Both the position numbers and the translations under genes were made by a program. From NCBI RefSeq assembly GCF_004331675.1, contig NZ_SJSN01000008.1, positions 186,001-250,000 on the forward strand: a stretch of 64,000 bases of DNA, written 5' to 3'. Below, piece by piece: positions 26,654-35,177 of the stretch; position 1 is the first letter of the stretch; the number at the start of each line of letters is the position of its first letter. The DNA comes from Pedobacter frigidisoli (GTDB lineage: Bacteria; Bacteroidota; Bacteroidia; Sphingobacteriales; Sphingobacteriaceae). The notes under the pieces are model-generated. The model saw nothing but the letters and a program-made list of their open reading frames with translations, was not told the DNA's origin and did no database searches.

Positions 26654-27580
26654 ATGAAAAGAAGTGAATTTATAAAAAATAGCTTGTTAACTGCCGGTGC
26701 TATTACTACAGGTGCGGGAATTACAAACACTTTTGCTACCGAAAAACAGAATACTGCACTTGCCGATAAGGTTTTTAATTTAGATTATGCGCCACATCAA
26801 GGTATGTTCGAAAACCATGCAGGCAAAAGCTTTCTCGATCAGATTCAGTTTATGTACGATAAGGGCTTTCGTTCCATCGAAGATAATGGCTACCTAAACA
26901 GGTCCGTTGAAGAACAAGAAAAAATCGGCAACCTCTTATCAAAGTTAGGGATGAGAATGGGCGTTTTCGTAGTTGATGGTGGCGATAACTGGAAAACTTC
27001 CTTAACAACAGGCAAAAAAGAGTTTAAGGATAAATTTATAGAAACCTGTAAAAAATCGGTTGAAGCGGCAAAACGCTGTAATGCGAAATGGCTTACCGTT
27101 GTCCCTGGTTTTTATGAACGCAATTTACCTTATGGCAATCAGTTTGCAAATGTAATCGATGCCATGCGAGCTGGAGCAGAAATATTTGAACCTCATGGAC
27201 TTATTATGGTGTTAGAAACCTTAAGCGATACTCCTGAATTGTTCTTGCAAAAAACCAATGAAACCTTTGCCGTTTGTAAAGCTGTAAAAAGTCCATCTTG
27301 TAAAATTCTGTACGATATTTACCACATGCAAAGAACAGAAGGTGATTTGATTAAAACCATGGATCGCTGCTGGGATGAAATTGCCTACATCCAAATTGGC
27401 GATAACCCAGGTAGAAAAGAACCAACAACAGGCGAAATTAACTACAAAAACCTCTTTAAACATTTACATCAAAAAGGCTACAAAGGTGTAATGGGCATGG
27501 AACACGGAAACTCAAAAGGTGGAAAAGAAGGTGAGCTGGCCGTAATTGCAGCATATCGAGCAGAAGATAATTTTTTGTAA
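26654..27580 (+). CDS. exported TIM-barrel isomerase (hydroxypyruvate-isomerase-like)
   Basis: 308 aa. The N-terminus (MKRSEFIKNSLLTAGAITTGAG) looks like a lone-Arg Tat-like or Sec signal. The rest is an AP-endonuclease-2-type TIM barrel: LTVVPGFYERN, VLETLSDTPELFLQKT, ILYDIYHMQRTEGD, AYIQIGDNPGRKEPTTG, and GVMGMEHGNSKGG carry the conserved acidic and His metal ligands (Glu, Asp, His, Glu). Relatives isomerise keto sugars or hydroxypyruvate. Last gene of the four-gene operon; a terminator follows. Confidence 0.85.
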   Translation: MKRSEFIKNSLLTAGAITTGAGITNTFATEKQNTALADKVFNLDYAPHQGMFENHAGKSFLDQIQFMYDKGFRSIEDNGYLNRSVEEQEKIGNLLSKLGMRMGVFVVDGGDNWKTSLTTGKKEFKDKFIETCKKSVEAAKRCNAKWLTVVPGFYERNLPYGNQFANVIDAMRAGAEIFEPHGLIMVLETLSDTPELFLQKTNETFAVCKAVKSPSCKILYDIYHMQRTEGDLIKTMDRCWDEIAYIQIGDNPGRKEPTTGEINYKNLFKHLHQKGYKGVMGMEHGNSKGGKEGELAVIAAYRAEDNFL

Positions 27581-27585
27581 AATAA

Positions 27586-27611
27586 GATGGTCTGTGAGAA
27601 TACAGACCATC
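27586..27611 (+). terminator. terminator of the four-gene operon
   Basis: GATGGTCTGT (27586-27595), GAGAAT loop, ACAGACCATC (27602-27611); a broken A/T stretch follows and not a clean T-run. Confidence 0.75.
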
Positions 27612-27682
27612 CTTAATAAAATAATTTTTATCGTTATGAATTAACCACAACATAGACCCAATTTTTTGGGAAATAAGAAAGA

Positions 27683-27738
27683 TAAACACAGATGAACATT
27701 TATGGTAATCTGTATTCATCTTTGCTAATCTGTGTTTA
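27683..27738. repeat. 11-bp inverted repeat near the amylase 3' end
   Basis: TAAACACAGAT (27683-27693) and ATCTGTGTTTA (27728-27738) are exact complements with 34 bp between. It lies just after the stop of the minus-strand amylase gene and might terminate it. Confidence 0.6.
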
Positions 27739-27744
27739 GAATAT

Positions 27745-29235
27745 TTATTGAGTTTTCAAAACCCAAACCGATACGCTTCCGGCATTACAATGAAATTCTG
27801 CCCAGCCATTTTCATCAATAACAACTTCTTTTTCTCTATGGCCTAAGGCATCGACAAAAGTTTTGCCAACAAAATTTTTGCCAATTTCCATTTCCTTAAA
27901 TCCCTCTTCACCTGTGCTTAATAAAACTGCTAAGCCACTGTTTTCATGTTCTTCGTCGCCTGCACGAGTCCAGCCCACGCAGTTACCATGATCGAAATGA
28001 TCGCGTTGTAATCCATAAGATAAACTAGCCCTGATTTTACTCATGATCTCAACCTCAGGCAGAGCTACTAATTCTACATGGGTTTCATCGCCTTCTTTAT
28101 CTTTATCATCATAAATTCCGCCATATATATCTGGAAAAAACAGACATGGAATTCCTTGTTCCCGCAAAAGAATAATGGCATAAGCTAGTGGCCTAAACCA
28201 AAAATCTACATAGCTTTCCAAAGCCTGTAAGGGCTGCGAATCATGATTATCAACAAAAGTAACCGCCAATTCTGGAGAGATTCCAATTAAGGTATTATCA
28301 AAGATGGTACGCATATCAAAACCATTCCCATCTTTACTAGCTAAGAAAAAGTTATGGTGAAGAAGCGAATCGAAAATCTGTGTCTTTCCCTCCATCAAGT
28401 TGATGTACTCCAACTGCGATTCTGTATTCTCTACATTCCAATCTTCAGCAACCACAAAAAACTTACGATTATATTTTTGCGCTAAATGCTCCAACCATTC
28501 CTTAATAAAATCTGGATTGATGTGTTTTACCGCATCCAACCTAAAACCATCTATATTGGTCGTTTCTACCAACCATTCACCCCAATATTTAAGTTCTTCT
28601 ACAACTTCTCGATTACGATAATCTATATCATTGTACATTAAATAATCATAGTTACCAAGCTCCGTCGATGGCACTTTCTCAAATCCCTCTCCAACAAAAT
28701 TTTGGATTGAATAAATAGCTGTTTCCTTTAAATCCTCTGCCCAATCTACTCCACTAAAACATTGATGATCCCAAATAAATTTAGAATATTTACCTGACCT
28801 GTTCGGAAAGGTAAATTTTGTCCATGCTTCTATTTCAAAAACATGGCTCGTAAATTTATTTCTATCGTTGGGATCAACAGTTCTAACAGGAATTTTCTCC
28901 AATTCATCTCCACCAGCTTTATGGTTAAAAACTATATCTGCCAGCGCCGCAATACCTTGATCCTGCAAGGCTTTAATCGCTTTTATGTATTCCTCTTTCG
29001 ATCCATATCGAGTGCTGACACTCCCTTTTTGATCAAATTCTCCCAAATCAAAAAGATCGTAAGTATCATAGCCTACAGAATATCCGCCTGTACTGGCTTT
29101 GTAAGCAGGCGGTAACCAAACTGAAGTAACCCCTATTTCTTTCAAATGAGCAGCCTCATTAGCTACTTTTGTCCATAAATTTTGTTCCTCGTTATAATAC
29201 CAATGAAAATATTGTATAATGGTTTGATTTTGCAT
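27745..29235 (-). CDS. cytoplasmic alpha-amylase (GH13)
   Basis: 496 aa without signal peptide, so it acts on internal alpha-glucans. GH13 regions: ADIVFNHKAG (region I), GFRLDAVKHI (nucleophile Asp), VVAEDWN (acid/base Glu) and FVDNHDSQP (transition-state Asp). The opening IIQYFHWYYNEEQNLW matches the AmyA/subfamily 5 type of liquefying alpha-amylase. The C-terminal 60 residues form the antiparallel domain C. No maltose transporter or regulator is linked; the gene stands alone, transcribed from the 500-bp gap. Confidence 0.93.
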   Translation of the reverse strand: MQNQTIIQYFHWYYNEEQNLWTKVANEAAHLKEIGVTSVWLPPAYKASTGGYSVGYDTYDLFDLGEFDQKGSVSTRYGSKEEYIKAIKALQDQGIAALADIVFNHKAGGDELEKIPVRTVDPNDRNKFTSHVFEIEAWTKFTFPNRSGKYSKFIWDHQCFSGVDWAEDLKETAIYSIQNFVGEGFEKVPSTELGNYDYLMYNDIDYRNREVVEELKYWGEWLVETTNIDGFRLDAVKHINPDFIKEWLEHLAQKYNRKFFVVAEDWNVENTESQLEYINLMEGKTQIFDSLLHHNFFLASKDGNGFDMRTIFDNTLIGISPELAVTFVDNHDSQPLQALESYVDFWFRPLAYAIILLREQGIPCLFFPDIYGGIYDDKDKEGDETHVELVALPEVEIMSKIRASLSYGLQRDHFDHGNCVGWTRAGDEEHENSGLAVLLSTGEEGFKEMEIGKNFVGKTFVDALGHREKEVVIDENGWAEFHCNAGSVSVWVLKTQ

Positions 29236-29739
29236 TAATTTGATTTTAAGCTAAGATAACATGATATTTTGGCAATTGTTTTTTGGAAATGTAAGCCAGA
29301 AGTAAATAGAAAATGTTAGTCCTGCTTTTGCTTATAGTGCCGAAAAAACCTGTAAGATAAGCAAGCATACCAAGAAAACATTATTTGTGCTCAAATCGGC
29401 AGCTATTTAGCGCAATCAGGTTTAAGAATAGAGGGACTGTATTTCAAAACGCAGACATAGCTAGCGCCATAATCGCGACATTCTTATGCTTTTGAGGGGA
29501 GAAAGCTTTCCGTTCCTAAACCTGATTTAACGGAAATCCTTTTAAAATTTAAACCATCAACCTTTCAATGGAGCAGAAATTATTTTAAAAGATTGCAGAG
29601 AGAGCAGGGCTGACATTCATCAGTACAAATAACCTTGCTTTCCAAATCATTCATCGGATAACTATTTACACACCAAGTATTCCAAATCATTAATCAAATG
29701 CTGTTTTAACGCACATTTTTACTTAATTTGCACCATATT
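29236..29739. other. 504-bp intergenic region with degenerate repeats
   Basis: No ORF that looks genuine. It contains an inverted pair 84 bp apart, AATCAGGTTTAAGAA (29414-29428) and TTCCTAAACCTGATT (29513-29527), 14 of 15 positions complementary. The string GGGCTGACATTCAT (about 29609-29622) nearly repeats GGGCCGACATTCAT at about 10831-10844, both upstream of an unrelated gene. These look like decayed dispersed elements. A weak promoter-like TTAATTTG lies just before the thioesterase gene. Confidence 0.5.
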
Positions 29740-30261
29740 ATGAGCTTGAAAAAGAAATTTGCCAAAGAGAGTTTTACAATAATGAATGAGTTGGTTTTGC
29801 CAAACGACACCAACACCTTGAATAATTTAATGGGTGGGCGTTTATTGCATTGGATGGATATTGCAGCAGCAATTTCGGCTCAAAAACATTGTAATCGCAT
29901 TGTTGTAACAGCTTCGGTAGATAATGTTTCTTTTAAACACCCCATAAAATTGGGCGATGTAATTACGATTGAGGCAAAAGTAACTCGTGCCTTTAATACC
30001 TCTGTGGAGGTTCGCCTTGATGTTTGGGCAGAAAACATTCCAAGCGGTGCCCGCCAAAAAAGTAACGAGGCTTATTATACTTTCGTGGCTGTTGACCAAA
30101 GTGCCAGAACCATTCCTGTACCTGAATTAGTCCCCGAAACGCCGGAGGAAATAGATCTTTTTGATGGTGCTTTACGCCGCAGGCAGTTACGTTTGGTTTT
30201 GGGCGGAAAAATGCATCCGGATGAGGCTACCGAGCTAAAAGCCTTGTTCTTTAAATCATAA
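29740..30261 (+). CDS. acyl-CoA thioesterase (hotdog fold)
   Basis: 173 aa from ATG 29740 (a TTG 12 bp upstream is less likely). It is a single hotdog domain with the acyl-CoA hydrolase signature: NTLNNLMGGRLLHWMDIAAAISA, where the Asp is catalytic, then VTASVDNVSFKHPIKLGDVI. This is the YciA/BFIT-like group that splits medium to long acyl-CoA. It ends with a basic RRRQLRL helix. Cytoplasmic, monocistronic, 69 bp before the antiporter. Confidence 0.88.
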   Translation: MSLKKKFAKESFTIMNELVLPNDTNTLNNLMGGRLLHWMDIAAAISAQKHCNRIVVTASVDNVSFKHPIKLGDVITIEAKVTRAFNTSVEVRLDVWAENIPSGARQKSNEAYYTFVAVDQSARTIPVPELVPETPEEIDLFDGALRRRQLRLVLGGKMHPDEATELKALFFKS

Positions 30262-30330
30262 TTTTTACACAGATTTCCTTTCTGATTAACTCGATTGTTT
30301 TATTTTAGCGAATTACCATACGCTAAAAAC

Positions 30331-31518
30331 ATGACAACATATACAATTCTTATCATTTTAAGCGGATTAGTAATTTTCTCTTATCTGTTTGATTTAGTGG
30401 CCAGTAAAACTAAAATTCCATCGGTTTTATTGCTGCTATTGTTGGGTATAGGCTTACGGTTTCTGGTAGATTACTTAAAAATTCAAACGATAAACTTCCT
30501 TTCCATACTGCCCACATTGGGCACAGTTGGTTTAATTTTAATCGTTTTTGAGGGATCGCTAGAACTTAAATACGATCAAAATAAGAACAAGATTATTCGT
30601 ACAGCATTTCTTTCTGCGCTAACCATTTTGCTAGGCACCGTAACCATTGTTACCATTATTATTTACCAAATTACGCACAAGGATTTATATACCTGCATTG
30701 CCAATGCCATTCCGTTTAGCGTAATAAGTTCGGCAATTGCAATTCCCTCCGCAGCGGCTTTGGGCAATAAAGACAAAGAATTTGTAGTTTACGAATCTTC
30801 CTTTTCTGATATTTTGGGCATTATCATTTTCAATTTTGCCATCACCAATCATTCCCTTACCACTTCGGCATTTATTGGTTTAGGCTTAAGCACTTTTTTA
30901 ATTATTTTACTTTCGGCGATAGCGTGTGTGGTGCTTTTATACATTATGGGCAGGCTGGTTCATCACATTAAATTCTTCTTAATTATCTCGATACTTATTC
31001 TGGTTTATGCCATCGGTCAATCGTACCATCTATCTTCTTTGGTACTGATTTTAGGCACAGGTTTATTTCTAAATAATGCCGATACCATTAAGAATGTGTG
31101 GTTCAGAAGCGTGTTTCTATATAAAAACTTAACAGCAGATTTATCTCAACTTTATCAATTATCGGCTGAAAGTGCTTTTATTCTACGAACGTTTTTCTTT
31201 GTAATTTTTGGCTTCACAATGAATATTAACGAATTAAATAATAAACCAATTTTAGCTAATGGATTCTTTATTCTGGTTTCGATTTATGTGATTAGGCTTA
31301 TTTTTCTTAAAATTTTTAAGAAAGATAGCCTAGCTCCCATTTTATACATTGCACCGAGAGGACTGATTAGTATTTTGCTTTATTTTAACTTGCCGGCATC
31401 ATTAAAAATACCAGAGGTGGGAACGTCGTTTTTGTTCTTGGTCGTTTTGGGATCGAGTATTGTAATGACTTTAGGAATTACGCTGAGTAAGCGTAAGAGA
31501 GAGGACGCTAAGGTTTAA
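30331..31518 (+). CDS. cation:proton antiporter (CPA-type)
   Basis: 395 aa from ATG 30331 (an earlier in-frame start at 30295 gives an unlikely polar leader). About 11 to 12 membrane helices. Landmarks include KIPSVLLLLLLGIGLRF, IVFEGSLELKYDQ, and VVYESSFSDILGIIIFNF with the acidic pair in helix 5 that carries protons and Na+ or K+. No cytoplasmic RCK/TrkA domain follows, so it is the short form. The last 11 bp overlap the convergent gene. Confidence 0.88.
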   Translation: MTTYTILIILSGLVIFSYLFDLVASKTKIPSVLLLLLLGIGLRFLVDYLKIQTINFLSILPTLGTVGLILIVFEGSLELKYDQNKNKIIRTAFLSALTILLGTVTIVTIIIYQITHKDLYTCIANAIPFSVISSAIAIPSAAALGNKDKEFVVYESSFSDILGIIIFNFAITNHSLTTSAFIGLGLSTFLIILLSAIACVVLLYIMGRLVHHIKFFLIISILILVYAIGQSYHLSSLVLILGTGLFLNNADTIKNVWFRSVFLYKNLTADLSQLYQLSAESAFILRTFFFVIFGFTMNINELNNKPILANGFFILVSIYVIRLIFLKIFKKDSLAPILYIAPRGLISILLYFNLPASLKIPEVGTSFLFLVVLGSSIVMTLGITLSKRKREDAKV

Positions 31519-32116
31519 AATTTGCAGAAAGCTCTTTTAGTTTTTTCAATTCTGCTAAAGTATTTGGGTTTTGCTGATAATAAACAGAGTAATAACTAAT
31601 CGTTTCTAATTGGGCAAAGTCAAACTCTTTTCGGAATTTGTAATTTGCTATGCTTGGATTTATATTATGCAAAGAACCAACAACTACATTTGCCACACCT
31701 TCTAAGGCTGTGCCAACTATGGCTCCAGCAACAGCTCCAGCGATTTCTTCGTTGGTCGTAGGTTTTTCTCTGCCCCATTTATCGACGCTTTCGCCCCGTT
31801 GATTTGTATATTGATATTCCTTAGGATCCTCTTTTTTTACATATTTAAAAATATAGCTTTGTAATTCATAACTTGCTTTTGTTACCCTCAGCTTAATTGA
31901 TTTTACATCCGAAGTAGTCACTTCTTGATATTTATCTTTTGAATAGAGTATAACTTTATGAGAATCTATTTTAACAAATAATCCCTTAAATTTGTCATCC
32001 TTAGTTTTTATAATTGCAATATATTGCTTAATCCCATCTGAAATTTTCGAACTTTGAGCAAAGCTGAATAATGTATTCATGACCAAGCACATAACTAAAG
32101 CAAACTTTATTCTCAT
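31508..32116 (-). CDS. hypothetical secreted protein
   Basis: 202 aa with signal peptide MRIKFALVMCLVMNTLFSFAQ. Mostly soluble; a Gly/Ala/Val-rich segment at about residues 125-150 (GAVAGAIVGTALEGVANVVVG) resembles a glycine-zipper membrane-associating stretch. The rest is charged beta-type sequence. I do not recognise the family. It overlaps the antiporter 3' end by 11 bp and lies 40 bp after the EVE gene on the same strand. Confidence 0.75.
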   Translation of the reverse strand: MRIKFALVMCLVMNTLFSFAQSSKISDGIKQYIAIIKTKDDKFKGLFVKIDSHKVILYSKDKYQEVTTSDVKSIKLRVTKASYELQSYIFKYVKKEDPKEYQYTNQRGESVDKWGREKPTTNEEIAGAVAGAIVGTALEGVANVVVGSLHNINPSIANYKFRKEFDFAQLETISYYSVYYQQNPNTLAELKKLKELSANFKP

Positions 32117-32156
32117 GAGTTTTTGTTATTGATAAACAATTGACATTAAACACAAA

Positions 32157-32570
32157 TTAACTCCCCATCTCTAAAATCTTATCGAATTCTGCGGCTTTTA
32201 AAGGCATCACCGATAATCGACCTTGGCGCACTAAGGAGATATCTACCAAACTTGGTTCCGCTTTAATCTGCTCCAATGAAACTGGATTTTTTAAACTTTC
32301 CACTGGCGATAAATCTACTACCACCCAGTTCTTATCATCCGTTGTTGGATCTTGGTAAGATTCCTTAACTACTTTTGCAATGCCTACAACATTTTTACCC
32401 TCGTTGCTATGGTAAAATAGAACCAAGTCTCCCTCTTTCATTTCCCTGAGGTTATTCCTTGCCTGATAATTGCGAACCCCATCCCAAAAAGTACGTCCAT
32501 CTTCATTAAACTTATCCCAACTGTATTTAAAAGGTTCGCTCTTTACTAACCAATATCGTGTTTTATTCAT
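32157..32570 (-). CDS. EVE-domain protein
   Basis: 137 aa, one EVE domain spanning nearly the whole chain: RYWLVKSEPFKYSWDKF at the start, WDGVRNYQARNNLREMKEGD, and VLFYHSNEGKNVVGIAKVV. EVE domains share the PUA/YTH fold and bind modified bases (5mC, m6A) in DNA or RNA; in bacteria they sit in restriction systems or housekeeping contexts. Here it is the last core gene, and the ICE begins immediately upstream of its start codon, so its native promoter may have been replaced or altered. Confidence 0.92.
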   Translation of the reverse strand: MNKTRYWLVKSEPFKYSWDKFNEDGRTFWDGVRNYQARNNLREMKEGDLVLFYHSNEGKNVVGIAKVVKESYQDPTTDDKNWVVVDLSPVESLKNPVSLEQIKAEPSLVDISLVRQGRLSVMPLKAAEFDKILEMGS

Positions 32571-32597
32571 ATTTCAAGGGGGTTTTTAGTAGCTCTA

Positions 32598-32645
32598 TTG
32601 ACAAAACCGTTGACAGAAATGCTAACAATCCCGTTGACACCCCCT
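32598..32645 (+). repeat. four tandem 12-bp repeats next to the integrase
   Basis: Units start at 32598, 32610, 32622 and 32634: TTGACAAAACCG, TTGACAGAAATG, CTAACAATCCCG, TTGACACCCCCT. The 6-bp head TTGACA is perfect in three and CTAACA in one, with exact 12-bp phasing. Inverted AGGGGG (32577-32582) and CCCCCT (32640-32645) flank the block. Position between the host gene and the integrase suggests arm-type integrase sites or an operator. Confidence 0.75.
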
Positions 32646-32683
32646 CAAGGCATACGATTCAAACCTTTGAAATTTAAACCAGT

Positions 32684-33916
32684 ATGAAAAAAAGTAATGC
32701 CAAACCACGGTCCGAGAACCACTTCATAAAGGAATGGAACAGAACGGAGTTCAATCTGTCGATCCCCGCAAAAATAACACATTCCAACAAACCTTTCATA
32801 TATTTTTATTGGCCCAACCCGGACAATTACGCCAGTGTAGAAAGGGCAAGAAAAGGTGGCATCGGCGGAGTGAAGGACACTAGGATCTCGATCAAGAAAA
32901 AAGCAGTCGCTGCCGTTGAAGCTGTTATCCTTATGCTTGGAAAGGGATGGAATCCTTTCACCAATGCCTATATCGACCTTGGCGTGCAGGTTGACCTTAC
33001 CATTCTCAGTCCAATCTCCAAGTGCCTGGACGTCTGGGTCGAGCACAGACAGGAGCGCCACGACAGCGGGATGATCGGAAATACGGCTTTCAAGAATAAC
33101 AAAATCGTGGTAAGGCACTTTAAGAAATGGCTTGAGGTCAAGGGATTTACCGACCGCAAGATCGGCACCTTCAATTCCATAGATATCGACAACTTTCTTG
33201 GCTATAAGATGAATGAGCTGAAATGGGGAAAGGTGACCTACAACACCTACCGCTGCGACATGTGCACCTTCTTTTCCTACCTTAAAAAATTCAAGGTCGT
33301 TCCAGAAAACCCCGTAAAGGAATCGGCAAAGAAAAATACCAGGCACGATAGTTCAAGGTTTGCCATCTACGAGGAACAGGAACTCCAGACCGTGGTAAGG
33401 CTGATGGAAAGCGATCCCGGGTATTTTGGGCTCTACGTGGCATCAAAAATGCTCTACCTTTATAACATACGTCCAGTGGAAATGACCAGGCTACAGGTGA
33501 TGGATGTGGACTGGATCAAGAGAACCCTTACCCTCCCCCCCCAGAAGACCAAGAATGAGAGCGAGGCGATATTCCAGCTCAATGAGGAAATGTATGATCT
33601 TTTGGAAAAGCTTGCGGGCAATGCCCGCGATGAAAACTTTATCTTTGGACACCGTTGCAAACCATCGCCCGTGCAGATCGGTGAGCAGTACTTTACCCAA
33701 AAATTCCGCTATTTCAGGATCAAGTACAGCATTAGTACAAAACTCAAATTCTACGCGCTCAAGCACAGCTCGAACTTTTACGATCTTGAGGATGGCGCAT
33801 CTTTCTACTCGATCATGGAAAAGAACAGGCACTCATCCCTTCAGGTGACCAATGACTACATTCGCAACAGGTTGCTGAAAAAAATCGTGAAGCCAACTGT
33901 AAACAACAGGTTTTAA
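32684..33916 (+). CDS. tyrosine recombinase (ICE integrase)
   Basis: 410 aa. A phage-integrase SAM-like core-binding domain (about residues 105-205) precedes the catalytic domain. Catalytic residues: Arg263 in NIRPVEM, Lys at about 285-290 (TKNES region), then box II as Tyr357-x-x-Lys360-His361 (FYALKHSS), His383 in RHSS and nucleophile Tyr392 in NDYIR. Box II normally is His-x-x-Arg-His; the Tyr/Lys form is known in Bacteroidetes integrases. It lies next to the 12-bp repeats, so the attachment site is probably at about 32571-32683. Sequence and codon use are more GC-rich than the core to its left. Confidence 0.9.
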   Translation: MKKSNAKPRSENHFIKEWNRTEFNLSIPAKITHSNKPFIYFYWPNPDNYASVERARKGGIGGVKDTRISIKKKAVAAVEAVILMLGKGWNPFTNAYIDLGVQVDLTILSPISKCLDVWVEHRQERHDSGMIGNTAFKNNKIVVRHFKKWLEVKGFTDRKIGTFNSIDIDNFLGYKMNELKWGKVTYNTYRCDMCTFFSYLKKFKVVPENPVKESAKKNTRHDSSRFAIYEEQELQTVVRLMESDPGYFGLYVASKMLYLYNIRPVEMTRLQVMDVDWIKRTLTLPPQKTKNESEAIFQLNEEMYDLLEKLAGNARDENFIFGHRCKPSPVQIGEQYFTQKFRYFRIKYSISTKLKFYALKHSSNFYDLEDGASFYSIMEKNRHSSLQVTNDYIRNRLLKKIVKPTVNNRF

Positions 33917-33968
33917 GACCAAGGATGCGGCTTACCTCGGTTCGGTTGAAAGTGGGGCCGCAGAAAAA

Positions 33969-33993
33969 AGTGTAGTCCATTGAGGACTGCACT
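33969..33993 (-). terminator. terminator of the minus-strand accessory block
   Basis: AGTGTAGTCC (33969-33978), ATTGA loop, GGACTGCACT (33984-33993), one G-T pair. The A-run just left of it reads as T6 on the minus strand, so it ends the 34021-36242 genes; it may also stop the integrase transcript. Confidence 0.75.
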
Positions 33994-34020
33994 AAAAATT
34001 TCTTATGGGAAATCATTCTT

Positions 34021-34791
34021 TTAACAGATCAGGTCAAAAAGTTCTTTGTTTGATAGCTTAAGTTCTTCCTCGGTCGCATAGTAGGCGATCAGTTCATCCT
34101 TCAAAGTCGCCTCCGATGCGCCAGTGCCTTTTGCGTCCAAATTTATTGCCTCAGAAAGGCTGATCGGCGCAATTGTCAACGTAAAATCCTTGTCGTGCAG
34201 ATCGGTGATTTCCCTGCCCAAATATTCGTTGCCCTGAAACATAATCGGCACCCACTCGATCTGGACATCGTCCACGGAATCGGAGACGATATAGCTCAGG
34301 TAATCATCGATCACGTCCCACGTGATGCTGATATTACAATCATGCTTATCTTTTAACATGTCGAGTACTTTTTGCGCATCGCCTTCTTTCAGTAGATAGC
34401 CGTTATACTTTGCACGTTCTTCCACGTCTTTTAGTCCCCAAACGATAGCAATTGTTCCCTGCTGGCTGCGCTGGAAGCCTACGATCGCACGCTCATAGAC
34501 ATACCTAGTGGATTGATCAAATGCAGCTGTCGCCAGCTCCAGATCTTCTCCGAATTCTTCGATAAACATCTTTTCGGCTTCGCCACTGAGTTTGCCGTTT
34601 GCGATCTTGCAAAGGTCATCGTTGCGCATGATCTCATCGCACGAGTAATATTTGTGATAATATTTTTCTACAAATTCCCATACCCCGTCATCCTGCCTGG
34701 GATCTGGTGCATAGACTTCGGCTTCTTCCTCGATCCTGTTGATGTGGTATTTTTTAATTGACAATGTTTCGCTGTCTTGCGTGCCTGTCAA
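34021..34791 (-). CDS. hypothetical ICE protein
   Basis: 256 aa, acidic and without signal or membrane segment. I do not recognise the family. The first usable codon is TTG at 34791, and that TTG overlaps the stop of a 31-aa ORF (TTGA), so translation is probably coupled to it; the first internal ATG would remove conserved-looking sequence. Notable stretches are QRSQQGTIAIVWGLKDVEERAKY and the closing TEEELKLSNKELFDLIC. It belongs to a minus-strand set with the 75-aa protein and DUF932 protein. Confidence 0.65.
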   Translation of the reverse strand: MTGTQDSETLSIKKYHINRIEEEAEVYAPDPRQDDGVWEFVEKYYHKYYSCDEIMRNDDLCKIANGKLSGEAEKMFIEEFGEDLELATAAFDQSTRYVYERAIVGFQRSQQGTIAIVWGLKDVEERAKYNGYLLKEGDAQKVLDMLKDKHDCNISITWDVIDDYLSYIVSDSVDDVQIEWVPIMFQGNEYLGREITDLHDKDFTLTIAPISLSEAINLDAKGTGASEATLKDELIAYYATEEELKLSNKELFDLIC

Positions 34792-34883
34792 TATCCTACA
34801 GACGAAATTTTTAGATCGTTTGTTGTCTGTTCAACATCCGCCTCAATTATTAGCGTAATATCGATATTTATTTCCTGTATCAT
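34788..34883 (-). CDS. 31-aa ORF coupled to the next gene
   Basis: The minus strand reads an ATG at 34883 and 31 codons (MIQEINIDITLIIEADVE...) ending in a TGA that shares bases with the TTG start of the downstream hypothetical gene. It may be a leader peptide that couples translation, or the true N-terminus of the larger protein lost by frameshift. No homology is known to me. Confidence 0.45.
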   Translation of the reverse strand: MIQEINIDITLIIEADVEQTTNDLKISSVGY

Positions 34884-34904
34884 AATCTATCTATTAAATG
34901 ATTG

Positions 34905-35132
34905 TTAATGGTTTTTTTGGGCTGGCACCCTTAAAAGGCGAATGCCAAATAACCAATGGTATTTTGTCCTATAGCCGCTGTACTCTATGATCGCCATGAG
35001 CAGCCCTTTGGCGATCTGTACCTCAAATGCATCATTTTTGGAAAGTTCCATATTTTCCAGGCTTTGCAAAAGCCTGAGCACTTGGGAGATCTTTCCAATT
35101 ACAAGGCGGTTGTTCCTGTTATTGCTTTTCAT
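34905..35132 (-). CDS. small hypothetical ICE protein
   Basis: 75 aa, basic N-terminus (MKSNNRNNRLVIGKI), an amphipathic helix (SQVLRLLQSLENMELSKNDAFE), then a hydrophobic Tyr/Trp-rich C-terminal part. No recognised domain. It sits 45 bp after DUF932 and 22 bp before the 31-aa ORF, probably in the same transcript. GC-rich codon use matches the ICE. Confidence 0.55.
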   Translation of the reverse strand: MKSNNRNNRLVIGKISQVLRLLQSLENMELSKNDAFEVQIAKGLLMAIIEYSGYRTKYHWLFGIRLLRVPAQKNH

Positions 35133-35177
35133 CGTTATGCTGGGTTAAAAGTGGGGCGGTTTCCCGCCCCAGATAAT

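Noticed and set aside
29236..29739. Intact insertion sequence in the intergenic gap
   Set aside because: Inverted pair is short and there is no transposase ORF; treated as degenerate repeat material.
32645..33346. 233-aa ORF antisense to the integrase
   Set aside because: The frame opposite the integrase is conceptually open only because of the gene's GC-rich codon pattern; no motif or start context supports it.
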